Positions 56,989 to 64,000 of a stretch of 64,000 nucleotides of DNA are shown in pieces. The DNA is from Ditylenchus dipsaci (taxonomy: Eukaryota > Nematoda > Chromadorea > Rhabditida > Anguinidae), in assembly GCA_004194705.1 (NCBI GenBank), contig SADC01000301.1, forward strand, positions 87,657 through 151,656, given 5' to 3'. The notes under the pieces are model-generated. The model ran no database searches and was not told the DNA's origin. It worked only from the letters and a program-made list of their open reading frames with translations. Within the stretch, counting starts at the first letter, position 1. Each line of letters opens with the position of its first letter. Made by a program: the position numbers and the translations under genes.

Positions 56989-59471
56989 CAGGGTTCGACA
57001 AATGTGCCCTTTCAGGGCACAATGTGCCTTTTTTTTAATTTCACAATTGAAAAAAAAATGTGCCCTACAAAGGGCACAATGTGCCCTTTGTAGGGCACGC
57101 GCAAATTTTTTATGTGCCCTTTTTAGGGCACATTATCCGAAAAATGTGCCTTTTCAAGACAAAATGTGCCCTTTTTTTTTGTCAATTTTTTCATGTTTTC
57201 TAATTTTGGGTTTTTTACATTTTTTTTAATATTTCGGCCTATACATTGTGAAAATAACAAGCATTGAATTATTTTGTTGATAAGCAGCAATTCAAACATA
57301 CAATTGTGTTACACGTCCATTAAATTTTCAACATTATTAAATTCGTCTATTTCTGGCAACATATTATTAAGAAATAGTGATGGCACACATATATGTTTAG
57401 AAATTGTTTAGTCGATTGCTTGAAATTTAAATGTTAACTATTAATAGATAGTTAAAACTGAAAAAGCCATCTTTTGACCGAAAATCACTGACTTTCAGGT
57501 TAAAAAAAAACGTTGATTTTTGTGGGACAGAAAAACTTTTTCGGGTCATATATTTATTCTTTTTTTTCGCGCAAATTTTGTTTTGAATTCTTGTTTGATT
57601 TCTAACCTTTTTCTAAACGTGAAAGCACCATTTGTGCAGCTCTCGATTCTGGTTTGTGAGAAAGTATTTTTGATTGCAACATTAATTTAAAAAAGTAGGC
57701 TAAAATTCAACTTACCCTTAAAAGTCTGAATTTCCACCTCCATTTACTGAAATTCCGCTCAAATTTATTATCTCAATTTTATCGGCATTTTCATTGTAAC
57801 TTTTTTAAGGGTTTCGCATTAGCTTGGAGCCCTGGATCTCGGCTTTCTAATAATACCCATAAAGATTAAAGTAAAAAATTAGAGGGGGAATTTCAGTAAT
57901 TAGAGGGGGAAATTCAGACTTTTGAGTGTGCTTTCACTTTTGGCCGAAAAATTATTACAAAGAGATGAAAATATGAACCAATTCATCTTTCCTGGTTTGC
58001 TTTATACTTCTACCTTTCTCTGCTACATTTTACGAACATGCTGCAGTGATTATATCGCGTTATGAACCAGAATCCCAGGGCTTCTTGCTGGTGTTACCAG
58101 TTCGAAAAAAGTTAAAAATTTAATAGAAAACGCAAAACAAAGTTTGCGCCGGAAAAAAATTGAATTCGCACCAGAAAAGATACTTTTCGCACTAAAAAAA
58201 TCAATATCTTTGAAAAGTCGTTTCTGCTCGAGTCAGAGAACTAAATACATGGCTCGCTAATATGATTACTTTTGTAATGTTCGCCTTCGAAATTTCTGAT
58301 ATTATATAGAAACTTTTAATATTTTACTAGTTTTCTAGCTCGACAATTTTTCGAGGGGCGTATTTAAAAAAACCCCCATCTGCGAGCCCAGATAAAAAGT
58401 CTGAAAAGTATCTATTCAAAAACATAAAGCTGTCGGGTAGCCCTGCCAATCTTGTTTCTAACAGCGTGTCATCTGTTGCAATTAAAAACAAGAGTTGCAC
58501 CACTACTTGACCGTGTTTCATTTAAAAAAAAATATTTAAGTCACTATGGAACTACCCAACTTCTCTTTCTGAAACTAAAAAAAAGGACTTTTCAGCAAAA
58601 GAACAGCTTGCATCATTCATAATACGGAATTTTTCTTTTTGACCTTTTAAAACGAGTAAATTCAGTAATGTTGTTACAGAAAAAGATGTTCATGTTCGAG
58701 CAAAACGTAGATGAGGTAGAGATGATGGCCGTGGCAACAATGGGCACAGCTCCTCTAGCGATGGAAACTCGAATGATGAGCGATCAATATCTGGTTATTA
58801 GTTAATGAAGGTGGGAGCAAGCCCGACAGCAAAAACAAAGGAACTGTCAAGGCTTTTATATCTGGTGGAGTATCCTCCGTTGGAACTGGTGTTGCTAGTT
58901 GGGCGGTGTGGAGTGGTTTTCCACAACTACAGGCATGGCTGAACTCAAACGCAACACTTGTTGGTTGGCTGACTTATGGCTTAGGTGGAATGGTTTTTAT
59001 TATGGTCTCATTGATTGCTTTATGGATGTGTATTCGAACCGCATGCGGCATGCTGCTAAGAAAAGAGCCGCTTTAAAGCAACGAAATAATGACCTTGAAA
59101 TGAGAATGCTCAATTTGCATGCAAAACACTGATATTTACCATGATTATTAAAGTATTCTTACTGTCAACTATTTCAACCATGTATAGGCCGAAATATAGA
59201 TAAAACTGTAAAAACACTAATGATCAGAAAACACAATAAATTAAAAAATTAGAAAAAACATGAAAAAATTGACAAAAAACTAAAAAATAAAAGGCACATT
59301 TTGTCTTGAAAAGGGCACATTTTTTGGATAATGTGCCCTAAAAAGGGCACATAAATTTTGCGCCAAAAAATGTGCCCTACAAAGGCACATTGTGCCCGTT
59401 GTAGGGCACATTTTTTCAAAAATACGATGTGCCCTGAAATGTGCCCTTTAGGGCACATTTGTCGAACCCTG
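56989..59471. mobile_element. 2.48-kb hAT-type element with TGTGCCCTTT-word ends and a membrane-protein ORF
   Basis: CAGGGTTCGACAAATGTGCC and its mirror are flanked by a perfect 8-bp duplication, CCATTAAC (56981-56988, 59472-59479). The empty site aaccaggttaatggtcaacc lies in the left arm at about 30915. Arms of about 200 bp consist of gggcacaatgtgccc words. No hAT transposase domain is visible. A 3' gene fragment lies at 58801-59076; 57.3-58.7 kb has no other supported exon. Confidence 0.88.
58801..59076 (+). pseudogene. 3' fragment of a gene for a small membrane protein, unknown
   Basis: The frame reads KAFISGGVSSVGTGVASWAV, then LQAWLNSNATLVGWLTYGLG. A strongly hydrophobic stretch follows (GMVFIMVSLIALWMCI), ending in a short basic tail, MLLRKEPL. 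That gives one clear and one possible membrane segment, with an NAT glycosylation sequon between. A Ser/Gly/Asn-rich segment in another frame (58709-58795, NNGHSSSSDGNSNDERS) probably belonged to the same protein, so there is a frame break near 58797. Family unknown; nothing ties it to transposition. Confidence 0.5.
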
Positions 59472-59479
59472 CCATTAAC

Positions 59480-59640
59480 CTGGTTATTTAGCCGAGAATA
59501 TAACTAAGTTGTTGCGCCTTGAAGGAATTGCCCACTCCAATAAGTCCAATTTCAAATGTTTGAAGTCCCAGGCCCCAGCTTTTCTTATTCAGACAGAATG
59601 AATTGCAGACAGAATGAAGAATGAAATGAAAAATAGTCAA
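59480..59640. repeat. Right inverted arm, outer part
   Basis: Continues the reverse complement of 30.95-30.8 kb (gttgcgccttgaaggaattg, ggccccagcttttcttattc) after the hAT insertion. Confidence 0.7.
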
Positions 59641-61449
59641 CCTTCTGGTACAGTCAACCACCCAGTATAGTCAACCTCCTAGTACAGTCATTCCTTCAGT
59701 ATAGTCAACCTTCTAGTGCAGTCAACCATCCAGTATAGTAAACCTTCTAGTACAGTTAATTTGGAATAAATTTGGAATGCGTTTATTTTGCTAGCAAGAG
59801 TGACACAAAAGGACAATTACAACAAGTCCCTCCATGAAAGAACTGTTGATTCAGACAATCGTTGACTTCCCGTTTGATGTGTATCGGTGAACCATCTTGT
59901 CAAAGATGTTGCGGTTCGTTCTTGACCGCATTTTATTGAACAAAACAGTTAAGCATCTGCATATACATCCAGGTATATACATCCAGTACAGTTAATAGCC
60001 CTTTATAGTCAACCTTCCAGTACAGTCAACATTCCAGTATAGTCAACCTCCCAGTAAAGTTAAGCTTGCAGTACAGTTGAGCGTCAAGTATAAACATCCA
60101 GTGCAGTTAACCCTCAAGTATATACATCCAGTACAGTCAACGCTCAGTATCGTCAACTCTGAGTACAGTTAACTCTCCGATATAGTCAATCTTTCAGTAC
60201 AGTTAACCGTTCACTATAGTCGGTTCACTACTAAAGGTTCACTACAGCAGGGTTAAGTGTACTGAAATGTTGACTGTATATGAGGGTTAAGTGTACTGGA
60301 AGGTTGATTTTTACTGGAGAGTTAAGTGTACTGGAAGGTTGGCTATACTGGAGGCGTGACTGTACTGGAGTTGACTGTGCTGGAAGGTTGATTGTACTTG
60401 AAGGTTGACTATAATGGAAGGTTGACTATACTACGCCGTTAACTGTGCTGTATGTACATACTTCAGGGTTAACTGTACTAGATGATTATATTTGAGATTG
60501 AGAGTTAACTGTGCTGGAAGGTTGACTCTACTAGAAGGTTGACTGGATACAGAGTGATTCAAAATTATGTTAAAATTCAAAAACAATCGGTCAGCGTGAC
60601 CCCGCTGCGGCGCTTTTCCGAATTTTCAGGCGGCAATCCCCAAAAAGTTCTCCAAAAAGCCTTGCGGGACAGTAAAACAGACTTCATTCACTTACAAGCA
60701 CAAAAAATTGCGAACATGACAACAGAAACGATGACTATAACAGATACTTGGTAATGGCAGTTTCTTTGAATCGACATACCACACTGCAGACTGTTTGCCT
60801 TTCCACTCCAAACAGCTGCCTGATTCGTTTTTTTCTTGACTGCAGTCATTTCTGAAAAATTGATAGAAATAAATTTGATGAACTGATCTCGAGCGTGAAC
60901 GTGAAATTTGAAGTTTTTTTTTAATATTTCAAAAAAGAAATTTAAAAAAAGTGAGAAAACAATCAAAAAACAGGCGTATCAAACAAGACCCTAACCTAAA
61001 ATTTGAGGAAAATATTGAATTTGAAAATGTTAATGTAATTTTGAATCACCCTGTATACTGGAGGGTTAACTGTACTGGAAGGTTGACTATGCTGGGGATT
61101 GACCTGTAATGGAGGGGACTTTACTGGAAGGTTGAATATACTGGGCGGTAACTGTGCTTGAAAGTTGACTTTACTGGAGGGTTAACTTACTCAAAGGTTC
61201 ACTATATTGGGGGGTAAACTGTACTGGACGGTTCACTTTAGTGAAGAGTTATTTGTACTAGAAAGTTGACTTATAATGGAGGGTTAACTGTACTAGAAGG
61301 TTGACTGTACTGGAAGGTTGACTATGATAAAGAGTTGGCTGTACTGGGAGATTGACTATAGTAGACAGTTAAATGTACTGGAAGATTGACTATAGTGACA
61401 GTTTACTGTGCTGGAGAGTTGACTATAATGAAGAGTTAACTGAAATGGA
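59641..61449. repeat. AGTCAACC word array, strand-switching; left arm of terminal palindrome
   Basis: Forward words to about 60230, pivot ggttcactactaaaggttca, then reverse words. It includes the 190-bp insert shared with 30.1-30.3 kb. Interrupted at 60550-61053 by a Tc1-type element. Confidence 0.85.
60550..61053. mobile_element. Tc1-type element, copy 1 (CAGAGTGATTCAAAATTATG)
   Basis: The right end mirrors as CAGGGTGATTCAAAATTACA, with TA on both sides. The minus strand holds a damaged transposase start (MTAVKKK, then HTH remnants). The inverted twin is at 62839-63357. Confidence 0.8.
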
Positions 61450-62259
61450 ATTGATTCTGAGAGAAATTTCGAACGACAGGGGGGGGGGCTGTACGAAGTT
61501 TCGTAACAGGACAATTTCGTAACAGCGATCCTGGTCCTGGTCTGTGTGTGGCGCCTAGATTGCTAAAACCCGAACCACAAGATAACATAGCGAAAATCGT
61601 ATTTTCGACATCATTCGCTTCGAAAAATGGCCAAGAAAACGAACGAAAGCATCAAGAGAAAACGATTGGCGAAAACAGAAACTCGAGTTGAACCAAGTTG
61701 AAGATTAGAATTACCGAAATTAGATCTAAAAAAGTTATAGCCATTTCAAATGCAGCGGATTTCTTAAAACACCTGTATTTTCCTTATCTTGAGAAATAAG
61801 TCCATGTGATGTGAGTTTATTAGGGAGTAGGGAGTTCATGAGAGAAATACGGTAATCCATATTTGTTTTGTGAAAAAATTTATGTGAATTTCTTTTTTAA
61901 CAATAACATGTAATACCCTGGTTATATCTGTCAATATCGTGGCGATTTCGCAGATTTTCTTATTTAGGTAACTGTAAGCTCCTAAAGTTGACGACAGCCT
62001 ATTTTTAACTTCTCGGTAGCGCTCATCGATCTTGGAGTGTCTTTCAACTAATATAAATTTCGCGTTTAAACTTCGAAAATGAAGGTGTTGTCTACAGTTT
62101 TTTTGAAGTTCAAGGAAAATAAAAAAAAATTAGAGCACAAAAATTCAGATAATTTAGCTTCTTAAATTAGAATAATTGTCTTTTTCAATATAAGGCCGTT
62201 AAATTTCGAAAACAGCAGCCGGAGCCTTAGCCTTTTAAAAAAACAGCGAAAACTTTAAA
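61450..62259. other. Unique centre of the terminal palindrome
   Basis: Begins with a G-tract and gtttcgtaacaggacaattt, which looks like one end of a word-type foldback element without its partner. 61790-61852 ends gagagaaatacgg (CCGTAT-family right end). No exon recognised. Confidence 0.45.
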
Positions 62260-62838
62260 GTAAACATCCAGTACAGTTAACCCTCAAGTATATATATCCA
62301 GTACAGTTAATTGATCAGTAAAGGCAACCTTACAGTACGTTAACCCTCCAGTATAGTCAAACTTCCAGTACAGTCAACCTTGCAGTACAGTCAACCTCTA
62401 GTATAGTCAACCCTCCAATACAGTCAACCTTCCAGTACAGTAAATCTTCCAGTACAGTTACCCTCAGCACAGTCAACCCTCCAGTATAGTCAACTTTCTA
62501 GTACAAATAACTCTTCACTAAAGTGACCGTCCAGTACAGTTTACCCCCAATATAGTCAACCTTTGAGTAAAGTTACCCTCCAGTAAAGTTCAACTTCTCA
62601 CCACAGTTAAGCCGCCCAGTAATTCAACCTTCCAGTAAAGTTACCCTTCCATTATAGTCACCCTATCAAGTCAAGTAAACCCTCGAGTATACACACATCG
62701 AGTACACTTAACGCTGAAGTATATACATACGGTACAGTTACCCGCCAAGTATAGTCCAACTTCCAGTACAGTCAACCGTCCAGTACAGTCAATCCTCCAG
62801 CATAGTCAACCTTCCAGTACAGTTAACCCTCCAGTATA
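62260..62838. repeat. AGTCAACC word array, right arm of terminal palindrome
   Basis: Forward words mirroring 60.4-61.45 kb. Contains the uninterrupted gtacacttaacgctgaag site that is the empty counterpart of the 37073 TTAA insertion. Confidence 0.8.
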
Positions 62839-63357
62839 CAGGGTGATTCAAAATTACATTAACATTTTCAAATTCAATATTTTCCTCAAATTTTAGGTTA
62901 GGGTCTTTGTTTTGATACGCCTGTTTTTTGATTGTTTTCTCAACTTTTTTAAAATTTCTTTTTTGAAATATTAAAAAAAAAAACTTCAAATTTCACGTTC
63001 ACGCTCGAGATCAGTTCATCAAATTATTTCTATCAATTTTTTCAGAAATGACTGCAGTCAAGAAAGAAAACCGAATCAGGCAGCTGTTTGGAGTGGAAAG
63101 GCAAACAGTCAGCAGTGTGGTTTTGTCGATTCAAAGAAACTGCCATTACCAAAGTATCTGTTTATATCGTCGTTCGTCTTCGTTGTCATGTTTGCAATTT
63201 TTTGTGCTTGTAAGTGAATGAAGTCTGTTTTACTGTCCCGCGCAAGGCTTTATTGGAGACCTTTTGGGGATTGCCGCCTGAAAATTCGGAAAAGCGCCGC
63301 AGCGGGGTCACGCTGACCGATTGTTTTTTGAATTTTAACATAATTTGAATCACTCTG
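62839..63357 (+). mobile_element. Tc1-type element, copy 2, with damaged transposase N-terminus
   Basis: CAGGGTGATTCAAAATTACA at left, mirrored ATAATTTGAATCACTCTG at right, TA on both sides. The plus-strand frame from about 63048 reads MTAVKKENRIRQLFGVERQT then VSSVV, the same HTH as the 1791 fragment, then loses frame. No catalytic domain. Confidence 0.82.
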
Positions 63358-64000
63358 TATCCAGTCAACCTTCTAGTAGAGTCAACCTTCCAGCACAGTT
63401 AACTCTCAATTATAATCATCTAGTACACTTAACCCTGAAGTATTATACATAAGCACAGTTAACGGCGTAGTATAGTCAACCTTCCATTAATAGTCAACCT
63501 TCAAGTACAATCAACCTTCAGCACAGTCAACCTCCAGTACATCACGCCTCCAGTAATAGCCAACCTTCCAGTACACTTAACTCTCCAGTAAAGTCAACCT
63601 TCCAGTACACTTAACCCTCATGTACAGTCAACATTCCAGTACACTTAACCCTGCTGTAGTGAACCTTTAGTAGTGAACCGACTATTGTGAACGGTTAACT
63701 GTACTGAAAGATTTACTATATCGGAGAGTTAACTGTACTCAGAGGATGACGATACTGAAGGTTGACTGTACTGGATGTATATACTCGAGGGTTAACTGCA
63801 CTGGATGTTTATACTTGAGGCTCAACTGTACTGCAAGCTAACTTTACTGGGAGTTGACTATACTGGAATGTTGACTGTACTGGAAGGTTGACTATACAGG
63901 GCGGTTAACTGTACTGGATGTATATACCTGGATGTATAATGCAGATGCTATACTGTTTTGTTCAATACACAAGTTTCCCCCTCCAGAATCCGAAATTTCG
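63358..64000. repeat. AGTCAACC word array, continues beyond window
   Basis: Near-copy of 29.6-30.14 kb in the same orientation, including the gaacctttagtagtgaacc pivot and the strand switch, and mirror of 59.95-60.5 kb. Confidence 0.85.

Noticed and set aside
58327..58521. 64-aa minus-strand frame inside the hAT element
   Set aside because: No splice or poly(A) context and no recognised domain; opposite to the better supported plus-strand frame.

Overview
This is animal nuclear DNA, not bacterial or viral. Protein-coding genes are split by GT-AG introns (many only 45-100 bp, acceptors TTTTAG or TTTCAG), polyadenylation signals follow the stops, and most of the window is DNA transposon debris. 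The aspartic-peptidase sequence looks nematode-like, but the species cannot be fixed from the window alone.

Host genes: (1) a pepsin/cathepsin-D-type aspartic peptidase on the minus strand (715-4154; its 5' exon was not found). (2) The tail of a DnaJ-family SANT-domain gene on the minus strand (14864-15294), with a TGA replacing the conserved core tryptophan. (3) A complete 11-exon FAM114/NOXP20-like gene on the plus strand (17817-28386), whose introns are swollen by nested transposons. (4) A nearly complete 11-exon NOL10 gene (nucleolar WD40 protein) on the plus strand (41121-44235).

Transposons by region: 5.6-12.05 kb is one 6.4-kb element with long inverted ends, a 27-bp minisatellite in each arm and two divergent genes. 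One of these genes encodes a DUF7869-like protein. 12-17.6 kb holds small foldback elements, including several of a CCGTAT-ended family. 18.6-28.3 kb has Tigger, mariner, hAT and foldback insertions inside FAM114 introns. 29.4-40.7 kb and 52.9-64 kb are dominated by arrays of a 17-19-bp AGTCAACC-type word that switch strand, and by multi-kilobase inverted arms that bracket NOL10. 44.3-54.5 kb carries foldback elements, MULE and hAT relics and minisatellites.

The most unusual signal is a set of elements whose inverted ends are short tandem words. The word differs between elements, but several share a GGGTACRCGG-like tip. Six have perfect or near-perfect 9-10-bp target duplications, and several keep only the 3' exon(s) and poly(A) signal of a gene. 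One retains the C-terminus of a MULE transposase, so I read them as a diversified Foldback/NOF-like MULE group. All boundaries, splice sites and repeats were read by eye; no alignment was run.
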